A stretch of DNA of 64,000 nt from Chara braunii (GCA_003427395.1 BFEA01000078.1:1940321-2004320), one strand, 5' to 3'; counted from the first letter of the stretch, positions 21,371 through 32,649 are shown. Notes: generated by a model not told the origin, from the letters alone. A program made the numbers and translations.

Positions 21371-21872
21371 TACCGGAGGCAAGACCAGGAAGTATCAGCT
21401 AGTCGGGGGAGCAAAAATTGAAGGGTCCCTTGTGCGAGCTAGGGTAGAAGTGATACAATACGTAAGGCTTAGTCAGGAGGAAGAAGCTGAGGCGACTAGA
21501 AAAGCAATTAAAGAAGCTAGGATTTATGCTATCTGGAAGGCAGCGGACGAACTCCGATAGGCAAAGATTGAGATTTGTACGAAGCAATTTGAAGGAGAGC
21601 GACTTTTCAGGGAGTGGAGAGAGACTTTAGTGGAGGCAAAGACTAGACTAAGGAAGGACGTTCGCGAGCCTGAAGAGCTTTCCAACGACGTGATTGACGT
21701 AGTTTCCCTAAGAACCTTGGAAGCTAACTCGCGTTATACGAAGGCTCTGTTGACCACTACTTTGGTAATCAGGGCAGAAGGACAAGACACTGACTTCGAA
21801 GAGCTGCAAGAATTGTTGGACGAATCTACTGAAAGGATCCTAGCCGCTTTAAGAAGTGTGGCTGAAAGTTAG
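21363..21872 (+). CDS. Unknown pre-gag ORF with one in-frame TAG
   Basis: The frame opens at ATG 21363 and stays open to TAG 21870 apart from a TAG at 21558, giving about 169 residues in two parts. The first part starts with a beta-like EGSLVRARVEVI and becomes helical. The second (FREWRETLVEAKTRLRKDV, then acidic LQELLDESTERIL) is helical. No motif. Confidence 0.4.
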
Positions 21873-21901
21873 ACAGGGTGTTCAAAGATTAGTTAGGAAG
21901 G

Positions 21902-23946
21902 ATGGACGGAGAAGGAGTTTATCTAACGTCGATAGGAGGTGAAGTGAAAGCACAAGAATCGAAAACGAATAGTCCAGACAGAAAAATGAGCGTCGACGTG
22001 GACAACGACACGGAGAGAATAAGGAAGGTCTTAAGAGAACTAGATACTCATGTCAAGGAGCCGGAGGGACGGAGCTCTAGGAGGGAAGGCTGGAGGAAAG
22101 AAGCTTTTAGCAGCATAAAGATGGTTAGGTTTGTCGATCCTGGGGTAAGAGAACCTCATATAGAGGTCACGAGCGAGCCTTACAGGAGGGGCCCTCATTC
22201 CATGACGTATGGACCAAGCACTTATGTATCTCCCTTCCTAGGGGCCCCAGCGTTACAATCTCCCGGGCTGGCTGGGATTCAGACAATCTTACAGGGAAGA
22301 ATGTCACGGAATTCCTAGATGATTGGGAAGTGTTAGGAATGCGAGCAGAATGGAGTGATCAAGATATGATAGTGAACTTCCTCTACCATACGGCCCCAAA
22401 GATAGACCGTGAAGTGAGGGACGCTATCCCAGATAATTGGCGCTGGTTGACGTTTAGGGAGAGAGTTACCAGAGTCTTCGCATGTGACGAGACCTCTTAC
22501 TCAATAGACGACTTAAAAAGGATGAAGAAGCAAAAAGACGAGAGTCTACTGACGTTTGCGAGGAGATATGAGAAGGCGTCTAATCCCCTGGTAGAAGGAG
22601 GGTTTATGGGGGAGATGGAGCGATGCGGGATATTTTTAGGGTTCTTATCCCGAGAGAAATGCGATAAAATCATGAGGGATCTTCCGTCCAGGGTGGTGTT
22701 CGGTCAAGTCAAGCTTTTAGTCCACGATACAGAGGGACAAAGCGCTAAAGCACACCTCGCAAGGATCCTCGACAAACTAGGGAAGGAAGTAACTGCGGAC
22801 AATGGGGGAGAAAAACCTCAGTATGAGGATAAAAGGCCCCGTACTGAAGGAAAAGATGTCGGCACAGGCTCGCCTAGGAGGGGGGAGTCGATCAGAAGCG
22901 ATAACAATTGGAAGAAAGGAGGAAGAGGAGATTGAAAAAGGAACGACGGAGGATGTGGAACTTCTTCCAAGTGATGCAACATTAAAGATAGCCGGTGGAA
23001 GCCGAAGGAAGAGATAGAGCTTAGGAAGTCTGAAAGACGAGAGGAGGAGATGGTGAAGCAGATAGAAGTTCTAAAGGTGGCGGTGGAGAAGTTACAAAGT
23101 ATTAATCAGAGAAAGGAAGAGACCCCGATTTGAGGCTTTCCCCGAACAGAGAATTGCGGGGACCCTAGTCCGAAGCGGATTTGGAATAGTAAGGCCTGCA
23201 TCTATTGTGGGGATGAGGACCACCAAAAAACAGACTGTCGTGCGATGATGGAAACCCTGATGGAAGGCATCATCGAGTTAGATGATCAGAAGTATGTGAT
23301 GTGGGCGGATGAAGGGAAGCCAGTGCGCTTCCTACCCTCGATGAAGATCAATGTAGATATCAGGAGGTGAAGGATGAATAAGGCAAAGGGGAAACAAGCA
23401 CAAGAGTCAGCGGCAGCGAAGGTTTTCCGAGTGACATTTGAGGAGGATCTTGAAGAGCTACCGGAAAGTCCAAGGATGAGGATTCCTTCTATTAAGTTTG
23501 AAGATACAGAGGATAATGGTGAAGTTTACGTTTGCACTCAGGGTGTTGGGAAATTGAGTAAAGGAAAGAAAGAAGACCAAGACCAACCAATGACTGATGA
23601 ACAAGTGAAGTCGCCTAAGTCACCTCAGTCCCCTAGAAAAAGAGGGGCCAAGAAGTTTCACTTAAAAGGTTCACTAGATGAGGTAGATTTGAGGGAGTCG
23701 TTAAGAAGGGCTATGGATATGCCCATTCCTATTACCTTGAAAGAATTCATAGCCCGTTGTGGACCAGTGCGAGATGAGCTAATAGGAATGATGAGGAAGG
23801 CTAAGGTGCCATTAGCAAAGGCCGCGGCTTCAAGCGAGCCAAAGATAGAGACGAAGACATTTGTTCGAGCGGCGGAAAAAGGAGGAGTAGAGGAGGTAGA
23901 AACCAATGATGGTGAGCAAGTACATGGTCGATGGAATGGCTTATGA
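21902..23946 (+). pseudogene. gag: gag of the giant element, with CCHC zinc knuckle
   Basis: Gag would form the cytoplasmic virus-like particle. The N-terminal part (21902-22318) is in one frame. A frame change near 22265-22280 leads into the capsid-like part (FLDDWEVLGMRAEW, then VNFLYH, RERVTRVF, DESLLTFARRYEKA and IFLGFLSREKCDKIM). A coiled coil follows (23020-23110), then a zinc knuckle CIYCGDEDHQKTDC at 23197-23238 with spacing C-X2-C-X4-H-X4-C. From 22282 onward the same frame runs through gag into pol, broken only by TGA at 22933, 22972, 23131, 23368 and 23944, each consistent with CGA to TGA. A related gag lies at 45510-44474. No retropepsin DSG motif was found between gag and RT. Confidence 0.8.
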
Positions 23947-25630
23947 GAAGGAGGTTCACGACGACGAGTTTGGTGGGTGCGTGAACCTATCTTTTTTGGA
24001 GGAATTCCCCCACACGGTGGGGGAAAAAGATATAAAACAGTAGCACAAAAAGTCAAGCTAGCCGTGGTCATCCGTAATAGGACCGGGGAGATAGGAATCA
24101 CTGAGGAAGACATCAATCAGATGATTAGGGAGCGAAAGGCTACCGAAGGGCAAAGAATTACCGATGACAGGATAGAGGGGATGGACATAGGAGACGGGAA
24201 CATAACTAAAGAAGAGAGGGAGTTGATAATACATACCTTAAGAGCGAGCAACAAGGTAGTAGCCTTTTGTGACGCGGAGAGCGGAAGGATATATCCGAGA
24301 TATGCTAAACCCGCGAGGATCTATACGGTGCCGCACGTGCCGTGGAATGATGTCGGGTGGAAGTGTGCGCAAAAGGAAAAGGAGATGATAGTGGATTTCT
24401 TAAAGGAGAAGATAAGAACGTTCGTAGCAGAACCATGTGAGAGCGTCTACGTCAACAGATGGTTTTTTATTCGGAAGTCAAATGAGAAGCTCCAATGGAT
24501 ACAAGACCTCAAGAAAACGAATAAGGTTACAATTAGGGACGTCGGATCTATTCCGAACGCAGATCTTCTCTCTGAGGGAGCTGCTGGACGCTCGATTTAC
24601 TCGGTCTGCAATTTTTTCTCAGGCTACGACGAGATTCCGCTTGATTATCGAGACCGACACCTAACTGCAATGCATACGCCGTTGGGGCTAATACAGATGA
24701 TGGTGGTGCCTATGGGTAGACCAATGGCGTGGCGGTCTTTCAAAGAGCGATGGTGGCTGTCCTATGAGAACTCGTACCGAATCTGGTAGATGTTTTCCTG
24801 GATGACTTTCCAATCAAGGGACCCTACGAGAAGGACGAGACTGAGGTGAGCCCTGGAGTAAGGAGGTTCGTCGCTACCCACGCGGAAGATATTAAGAAGG
24901 TGCTGGTGAAGTTGGAGGATGCTAATCTAACCGTAAACGGAACTAAGAGTAGGTGGGCAGTGTCTTCTATAAAGATACTAGGCTACATCTGTGACAAGGA
25001 TGGTAGGAGACCGGACCCCGCGAAGTTAGAGAAGCTTATGAACTGGCCTACTCCGTTACGGCATATTACCGATATACGTTAGTTTCTGGGGGTAGTTGGG
25101 TTCTGGAAGAATTTTATAAAGGACTATGCTGGAAAAGCCAAGCCGCTAAGAAGGCTCTTGCGCAAAAGAGTGGAATGGAGTTGGACGAGTAAGCAAGAGG
25201 ATACTTTGAGAGCTCTAAGGGATGAATTTAAAGAAGGGGGACAAGTTCTCGGTGTTCCTTACTTTGAGGACGAAGAGAAGCGACCGTTTGTAGTATGCAC
25301 GGATGCGGGACCTGCCTTCGTTGGGGGAGTCTTAGCTCAGAAAGACCAGGAGGGTCGTGAGAGACCTCTTAGATTCGAGAGTAAGACCTTAAACACCACT
25401 GAGAGGAACTACTCACAGTTTAAGAAAAAAGTCCTCGGATTGCTACACTGCCTGAATGTCTTTTGTCATTACATTTACGGACGAAGATTTGTACTGCGGG
25501 TTGACCCAACAACGGTGGCGGCCGTCCGACAGAAAAACTTTTCGTTGACGGAGCCTACAAGTACTAGATGGCTCATGCATATAAGAATGTTTGACTATGT
25601 GGTGGAATTCAGTTGCAGATGTAGCACTCA
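23947..25630 (+). pseudogene. pol: Reverse transcriptase and RNase H of the giant element
   Basis: This part copies the element RNA into DNA. The RT starts in the gag frame (KTNKVTIRDVGSIPNADLL; SGYDEIPLDYRDRHLTA), shifts frame near 24718, and carries the active-site box FLDD at 24795-24806 followed by FPIKGP and PGVRRF. Then come GYICDKDGRRPD and, after a TAG at 25080 (CAG to TAG likely), FLGVVGFWKNFIKDYAGKAKPL. RNase H follows with VVCTDAGPAFVGGVLAQ. Its catalytic Glu region reads YSQFKKKVLGLL, where KKE is usual, so GAA to AAA may have removed the acidic residue. The GP...PGVRRF insertion after the active site resembles a Ty3 group I associate with basidiomycete elements. That is memory, not a search. 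Confidence 0.85.
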
Positions 25631-27429
25631 GTTGCAGATGGCTTATCACGAATTGCGTTAGAAGAAGGGAACCTAGGATCGCCCGGAGGAGTTGACAAGT
25701 TTTTACAGATGGAGATAGGCTCTCTAAGAGTAGAGCCAGTACGGCCAGGACTCCGGTGTTCCTCAAGAATCTCTATACGGGGAAATATCATCGAATAGGG
25801 CGGTATCTCATAGGTGAGGCCGAGTTGGACGACAAGGTTAGAAAGGAGGCTCAACAGTATTGCCTAAGGTCGGGCCACCTCTTTAAGAGGCCACCTAAGA
25901 ACGGGATGCCAATGAGGGTCGTCTGTGACGAGGGTGAGCAACGAGACATAATAGCGGAACTTCACGATGGCGTCGTTGGGGGACACAGAGGAGTGAAAGG
26001 AACCTTTGAGAAGGTTAGGAACCTTTATTGGTGGGATGGTCTATATAGGGACGGGGAAGCGTATTGTCTCATTTGCGTGGAGTGTCAGAAAAGGGGTGTG
26101 GTTAAGTATAAGGAACCACTGTTTCCTTCGTATCCTATAGCGGTAGGTCAAAAAGTTCACGTGGATTTAGTTAAGATGCCCAAAGGACAAGGGGGAATGA
26201 ATTATATCATGGACATTAGGAACGACTTGGCCGGGTTTGTAGAGGCATGGCCATTGAAGCAGAAAACCGGCAAGGCTGTTAGTGGATATCTAACGGAGTA
26301 TATCACTCGGTATGGTTGTGTGGGGAAGATTGTTATGGATAGGGGGTCAGAATTTATGGCCAAAGAAGTCCAGGATCTGCTCCAGAAGGCGGGGATACGG
26401 GTGTCACTGTCCACGGCATACCATCCCCAAACTAACGCTCCTGTAGAAAGGGAACATCAGTCTCTAGTGAATGCGCTCGCCAAAGAGTGTGAAGGAAAGG
26501 AAAAGAAGTGGCCTAGGTATCTTAGATTCGCTGTCTCAGCGGATAACATTACCGTTCGATCAACCACGGGATATCCCCCCTACACTTTCAGGTTTGGCAG
26601 ACACTACCCCTTACCAATAGAACTCCATATCGATTCTTGACAGATGATTGACTGGGATGAAGTCTCGACCAGAGAACAGTTGTTGGCCGCTAGAGTCAAA
26701 CAAATAGCCGAGACCCTTGAGGATAGCACCTTGAATGCTACGGAAAAACTAAAGATCCAGAGGAGAAAGGAGAAGGAGAGATGGGATAAGCATATCCGAG
26801 TTAGGCAAGAAGGGATACCCGAGGGAGGTCTAGTCTTGCTTTACGATTCTTCGTTAGAAAGGACTTGGACTGGGAAGTTAGCGAACCGATGGATGGGGCC
26901 GTATCGTGTGGTAAAGAGGCTGGAAGGTGAAGCCTATCTGATAGAGGAACTAGATGGGGCTAGGTGGGCGGAACCAGTATCAGGTGCTCGCTTAAAAGTC
27001 TTTAAGGAACGAAAGGAGCCTACTTTGCATTTGCGGAAGGATAAAGAAAAAGAAGAAGTCGACAAGCGACTAGAAGAACGTCTGGAGAAGCGCGAAGCAG
27101 ACCCTACAAGGGTGGTCACTCATGAGACAGGAGAATCCTCTAAGATGTCTACGAGAAAGGGGAAAGAGAAGGCCCTAGGGGTCAAGGGTAGACAATGGAA
27201 AGGCACGAAGAAGAAGAAGTGCGAAGTCGTAGAGTCGGCCGGGTTGAGGAAGGAAAAAAAGAGAAACGACAAGGAGACTATTAAGGCTATACTGGTAGTG
27301 TACAAGACAGAGAGTCAGCGCCGCTATAAGAACAGGCAACGGAGGTCCACCAACCGATTAGGGGTCAAAGAGAGATTAGTTAAAAGGAAGCAAAGAAAGA
27401 AGAAAAAGCAACAAAAAGGGACTCGGTGA
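25631..27429 (+). pseudogene. pol: Integrase of the giant element with basic C-terminal tail
   Basis: Integrase inserts the DNA copy into the nucleus genome. Frame changes near 25631 and 25740 precede it. The zinc-binding part has HDGVVGGH and CLICVEC (H-H-C-C). The catalytic core has VHVDLV, VMDRGSEF and PVEREH, so D, D and E are all present. A TGA at 26638-26640 in the same frame (where Trp is likely, TGG to TGA) precedes WDEVSTREQLLAARVKQ. The C-terminal SH3-like part (LANRWMGPYRVVKRL) is followed by about 130 residues very rich in Lys, Arg and Glu, ending KRKQRKKKKQQKGTR. I see no chromodomain; the basic tail may have a targeting role, which is inference. Confidence 0.87.
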
Positions 27430-27527
27430 GGGAAAAAAAGACAATCTTAGGTTGATGGGTAGAGATTAGGAGTCAGCTTTCCTCCTCCCTTTTCCAGGAT
27501 ATACCCAGATCGCTCGTCGGGGACGTC

Positions 27528-27545
27528 GAGAATGGGGGGGGGGGC
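27528..27545 (+). other. Polypurine tract
   Basis: GAGAAT followed by a run of 11 G (27534-27544) directly precedes the 3' LTR start. This is the normal place of the plus-strand primer. Confidence 0.7.
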
Positions 27546-30500
27546 TGCTGTCGGGCGGCTCCAACCCTACGCCGCCCTTTGCTTCTCTTACAAGGGCACG
27601 CTACAAGGTTTCTATTTGTTGGTTTCTACCTGACAGGGGCTCACCGACCACAGGAAAAATGCTGCGACAGGTGGACCAAACGAGTTACGGGCTATGACAT
27701 TCAGTTCAAGCAGGGAACGAGCGTTGGGCAGTGGAACCTTTGCGGAAAGAGCCGAAGACGCAAGCCACTAGCGAACCCTGAGAGGCTGCCACAGCGGACA
27801 ACTGTCGAGGGGTCGGACAAGGAGGCGCAACCGAGGAAGGTCCGAATGACACCGAACGTCGGCGGAATAGTTGAGGGAACGGAGGCACCAGGCACTTACA
27901 GTGAGCTTACGGACATCTTAGGCGACGACGATAACTAAAGTTGCCTCGAGCGGCCGAGTTTCAAAGAATACCCTGCGTCGAGAAGCGGTGGGGCCGGGCC
28001 CACGCGGAGGCTTCGACACTAAGAGATGAAGGCTACTGGCAAGGGAGGACCGGTTGAATTCTCCTCCGAAAAGGGGTAGTTCTGTTAGTACGCGGAGTCC
28101 GCCTAGACCCGAATAAGTGACGGGCCTAGTTTTTATTTAAGAGGGTTTGGCTGCATTTTCCCTCTTAGAGGCGGAACCACTACAGTATGGGGACCGCTGA
28201 GGCCCGGGCAGGCGTGGGACAGGCTCGGCGGTACCTACGGTACCGAGCCGCTGTAAAGGACCCAGTTCTTGACGGGGAGGCACTTTTCACCGGGACCTTT
28301 TCTAAGGCCCAATCAGGCCCGGAGGCAGCAGCGATACCGAGGTGCTACAAGTGCTTGGCAGCCTCGGTGCACCGGAGCCCAGGGCGCGCACTTGTGGAAA
28401 GGGCCCGGCGGAGTACAAAAAGCCAACCGGGCCCGGATACGGGACACTTCTCGCTTGCAAGGACAGACGCACGGGGGAAGCCAGGAGGGAGAACACTCAC
28501 GGGCTCGTTGTACGCACGTACGGGAGACACACGCACAGGCCAACAGGGACTTTTAGCAAGCATTAACGAGAGATACGCACGACACATCCGCACGTGCGGG
28601 ACGCACAGGACTGGGACGGAGAGAGCAACGCACGTAAACTGAGATGCACGGGATAGGTGCACGGAAGGAGAGAGGCGCACTCAAAGACGTGGGCGCGCAC
28701 AGATGCAAGGGCACTAAAGGACACAGGCGCACTCAAAGACTTCGGGCGCACACAGACAAAGGTGCACACAGGGGATGCACGGAGTGGGACACGGACGGGA
28801 GTCTGACACGGACGAAACAGACACGTAGGAGACACCGGACACGCTCGAGGCCTCCTGCACGCACGAACTGAAACGTGCGCGGGAGATAGAAAGTAGAGAG
28901 CTGCAACACGAGCCAAGAACGAACCAGGACATATTCTCCGGACGAGGGAGGGAACATACGAGCTGCAGCTCGCACGATAGTCGTGAAGCAGGGACAGAGA
29001 AACGCGGGACTTCAACGCGGCATTCCACCTCCCCTTGAGGAGGGCTCAGACGTGCGCACCCTCGAACACAGTGGGTTCCGGGCGCGCGGTGCAGGAGAGT
29101 GCTGACAGCGTTCTACTGCGCACAAATGCGCACCCCCGCTGGTCGTGCAGACGCGCGCGCACCCAAGCACGGAGAGTGCTGACAGCGTTCTACTGCGCAC
29201 AAATGCGCCCCCCCGCTGGACGGACAGAGACGATGGGGAAGCCGAGTGCACGATAGTTGACCCGCGCGGAGAGGACCTAGCGTGCAGGAGGGGACACCGA
29301 GACTGTGGAGGAACCGCGTGCACCATTGCGTGCTCACGAGCGGAGGATCTGGGAGGTGGGGAGAACCCCGCGCGCCGTTAAGCACCAACACTCCTTTGCG
29401 CGCCATAGAGCGTTGCTGTACACCGCGGAAGGGAAGACCTGAACGGCGGGAAGACCCCGCGCACCATTGCGCGCTGCGGCGCACCATCAGGAGCCCGCCG
29501 CGGAAGATAAGGGGGGGGCGAGGAGTAGCTTCGCGCTTGATTGCGCGTGCTACGCGTCGTATAAGAGCATCGAGGGAGAGCGTGCGCTATCGCTCACGCT
29601 CACACATCACCAACTTGCGCGCCTACGGGGAAGAGGAGCGTGCTATAGCGCGCACGCACACATCCCACACTTCCGCCCCCACACGCACACCCGCACAAGA
29701 TAACGGGATCACCCGCGCGCCTACGATTGATAGCGGGACACGCGAGCAACTACGGATAGGAGGACCACCCGCTCGCCCTCGGAATGAAGAAGCGGAAACA
29801 CCGCGCGGCAAATAGAGGGAGCGAGGACCACCAGCTCGGCTGATTGGAAAAGGGGGAACTTGGACGTCGCTCGGCGAAAGGAACCGAGTCGTGGACTTGT
29901 GCGCGCACCCACCCCGCTAGGCGAGAGCCAGTAAGCCGAAGCCTTTCGCGGGGATTGAGTCCAGCGAGCCCGCGGGGTGAGACTGGACGAGCAGCGTACG
30001 ACTGCGGAGATTCCTGCGTGCTAACGAGGTCGGGTTACAGGGGCGGACACGCGATAGACTGCTCGGCGGCGCTCTAGGGGAGTCGCCTGAGGATGACAGC
30101 TAATTGCAGCCGCGTGGATACGTGCGAGCGACTTCGCACATCGAATAGGTGGCACTTCCGTATGAGCACGGACTCTGTACCGTGGGGGACGTTGTTGAAT
30201 GCTATTGGGATACCAGGCGGAACTACGGGCGTAACAGGCCGTTTGGGCGCTGTCTGATCATCGAAGCTCAACAGGACTATTGGGCGGAGCGGATCCTTGA
30301 ACGAAAGGGCCTTTTCTGGACGATGTTTGATCACTTGGGAAGTCGGGTTATTGGGCTGAACGGACTCGTGAAGAGGGCACTCGGACGGATGCCACAGTCA
30401 CACTTCGAGTTGGCTCGTCTAGAAGAGACGCAGTTTGAAGAGTCACATCCCGAACTAGGCCATCAGAGGGAGCACACCGTGAGAAGGGACTTTGAAGAGG

Positions 30501-31715
30501 TACTTTATCGGATCGGACCATTCGAAAGGGCGCGATGTGAAGAGACACGCCGTAGGGATACCTTCCTGAACCAGGGTTTCCGACGAGGCACTCCCGAACC
30601 GGGCCCTTTTGAATAGGCACCCTTTTGAACCGGGGCCTGACTCCGTGAGTAGGACATTCTCCACAGGCGCCCGAGCGCTGCTTTGGCCCACTCTCCAAGG
30701 GCTCTCGAGAGGATACTCGGGACCCATTTCCTCAAGGGCACACGAACAGGTGCCTTTGCCACACTTCTCATGGAAGAGGCGCCTCCCACACCGACCACTT
30801 CGAGGGGGCGCGTCTCGAACTGGGCCTTTCCATGGGGCACTTTTCCGAACCGGAAAGGCACATTCTTGAACGGGGCTTTCTAAGAGGCGCGTTTGCGAGG
30901 AGGTATGACCACGAAGTGGGCTTTCGAACGGGTACTTTGACTTTTGAGCCCCTTTGACATTCGTACGGCAGTCTAGTGACTTAGGCGGGCCTATCCGAGC
31001 TTTGTTGGCTTCGAAGTGGCGCGAGTCCGAACCGGGCTTTCGAAGGCGTACTTTGACTTTTGAGCCCTTTGACATTCCTATGGCGGCCTAGTGACTGAGG
31101 CGGGCCTATCCGAGCCTTGTTGAAACTGAAGATGGACGAGTCCGAACCGGGCCTTTGAAGGGGTACTTCGTGATCCGGGAATTCCGAGGAGTTTACGGCG
31201 GTCTGTGGCCGCCTGGGCCACCATGTCTGGGGTCCCCTCATCCATCACCGCCGCCACCCGCCCTTGGCCTGCAGCGGTTGGAGCTGCCAGCGGGATCTGG
31301 GATGGCCAACCGGGCCATTGTGAGGGTACTTTGAGTAGTCAGGCTTCTGTGAGGCATGGTCACGACAGATCTAGAGTTATGGCCCCGGTGGGCGCAGGAG
31401 GCGGCTTCGGATACTGAGAGCTCGAGTACGGTTCCGTGGGACAGATGGGCTTGGTACCACCGACATCAAGTTGCAAGGAGGATCCGGCGACGGTTGATGA
31501 CTAGATCTGTGGGCATCCAAACTGATCCCACACATATAGATGTAGGAACTTCTGCTGGGGTCGAAGACTGCGTTGAGCGCCCTGTAGTGTTGGACTGAAT
31601 GGAAGCACTTATATTGTTACTTTTCCTACCTACTCCTTGAGACTTGTGTCACTTGTCATGGAGTCAGCCTGAACTGTACTTTGTCTTGGATGTGTACTGA
31701 CGTGGAATGTGCAGG
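27546..31715 (+). repeat. 3' long terminal repeat, truncated by the assembly gap
   Basis: It starts TGCTGTCGGGCGG and is collinear with 11964-16053. Differences from the 5' copy are scattered substitutions, a 24-bp insertion near 27899-27922, a ~75-bp tandem duplication of GAGAGTGCTGACAGCG-type sequence (29095-29230), and a GC-rich patch of ~105 bp (31203-31307) with no counterpart in the 5' LTR. About 100 bases of the repeat are missing into the gap. Confidence 0.88.
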
Positions 31716-32507
31716 NNNNNNNNNNNNNNNNNNNNNNNNNNNNNNNNNNNNNNNNNNNNNNNNNNNNNNNNNNNNNNNNNNNNNNNNNNNNNNNNNNNNN
31801 NNNNNNNNNNNNNNNNNNNNNNNNNNNNNNNNNNNNNNNNNNNNNNNNNNNNNNNNNNNNNNNNNNNNNNNNNNNNNNNNNNNNNNNNNNNNNNNNNNNN
31901 NNNNNNNNNNNNNNNNNNNNNNNNNNNNNNNNNNNNNNNNNNNNNNNNNNNNNNNNNNNNNNNNNNNNNNNNNNNNNNNNNNNNNNNNNNNNNNNNNNNN
32001 NNNNNNNNNNNNNNNNNNNNNNNNNNNNNNNNNNNNNNNNNNNNNNNNNNNNNNNNNNNNNNNNNNNNNNNNNNNNNNNNNNNNNNNNNNNNNNNNNNNN
32101 NNNNNNNNNNNNNNNNNNNNNNNNNNNNNNNNNNNNNNNNNNNNNNNNNNNNNNNNNNNNNNNNNNNNNNNNNNNNNNNNNNNNNNNNNNNNNNNNNNNN
32201 NNNNNNNNNNNNNNNNNNNNNNNNNNNNNNNNNNNNNNNNNNNNNNNNNNNNNNNNNNNNNNNNNNNNNNNNNNNNNNNNNNNNNNNNNNNNNNNNNNNN
32301 NNNNNNNNNNNNNNNNNNNNNNNNNNNNNNNNNNNNNNNNNNNNNNNNNNNNNNNNNNNNNNNNNNNNNNNNNNNNNNNNNNNNNNNNNNNNNNNNNNNN
32401 NNNNNNNNNNNNNNNNNNNNNNNNNNNNNNNNNNNNNNNNNNNNNNNNNNNNNNNNNNNNNNNNNNNNNNNNNNNNNNNNNNNNNNNNNNNNNNNNNNNN
32501 NNNNNNN
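31716..32507. other. Assembly gap, 792 N
   Basis: By comparison with the 5' LTR the gap should contain the last ~100 bases of the 3' LTR, its 5-bp target duplication and part of the hAT-like element. Open frames across the N run are meaningless. Confidence 0.99.
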
Positions 32508-32641
32508 GCGAGGGTGCGGGGGTTGGGGCACTAGAGGGGGTGTTTCGGGGAGGGCGGGGGTGGGGCACCCCCGCGGCGGGGGTTCAGGGGTCAAACCCCT
32601 ACCCTGACTTTGCCCCTGGGGGCCCCCGCCTGACAACCCTG

Positions 32642-32649
32642 GCTCCTAC
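32642..32649. repeat. Target-site duplication, right copy (GCTCCTAC)
   Basis: This is identical to 11703-11710 and directly follows the inverted terminus GACAACCCTG. Confidence 0.85.

Larger units (their letters stand above)
11964..32507 (+). mobile_element. Giant Ty3-type LTR retrotransposon with ~4.2-kb LTRs and a pre-gag ORF array
   Basis: Two long direct repeats (11964-16151; 27546 to the N gap at 31716) bracket an 11.4-kb interior with a tRNA-Asp-type primer binding site, about 5 kb of additional reading frames, gag, RT/RNase H, integrase and a G-run polypurine tract. The LTRs run TG...CA, the right one being cut by the gap. In 12001-12193 against 27581-27773 I count four substitutions, so insertion is old but the copies are still close. 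The right boundary lies within the N gap and is not seen. Total length would be near 19.8 kb, in the range of Ogre-type giants of plants, but the pol type and pre-gag ORFs do not match anything I can name. Confidence 0.85.
11711..32641. mobile_element. hAT-like DNA transposon inserted in gypsy gag, itself split by a giant retrotransposon
   Basis: The outer ends are CAGGGTTGTC (11711-11720) and GACAACCCTG (32632-32641), a perfect 10-bp inverted repeat with the CAGGG start common among hAT elements. They are flanked by the 8-bp duplication GCTCCTAC. What remains of the element is 11711-11963 on the left and 32508-32641 on the right (very GC-rich), plus whatever lies in the N gap. No hAT transposase is visible, so it was probably non-autonomous, or its gene is in the gap. 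Inference: the order of events is gypsy first, then hAT, then the giant LTR element. Confidence 0.75.

Noticed and set aside
23947-24120. Retropepsin domain between gag and RT of the giant element
   Set aside because: No D-(S/T)-G or related active-site motif seen in any frame between the gag end and the RT. It may be lost or too diverged.
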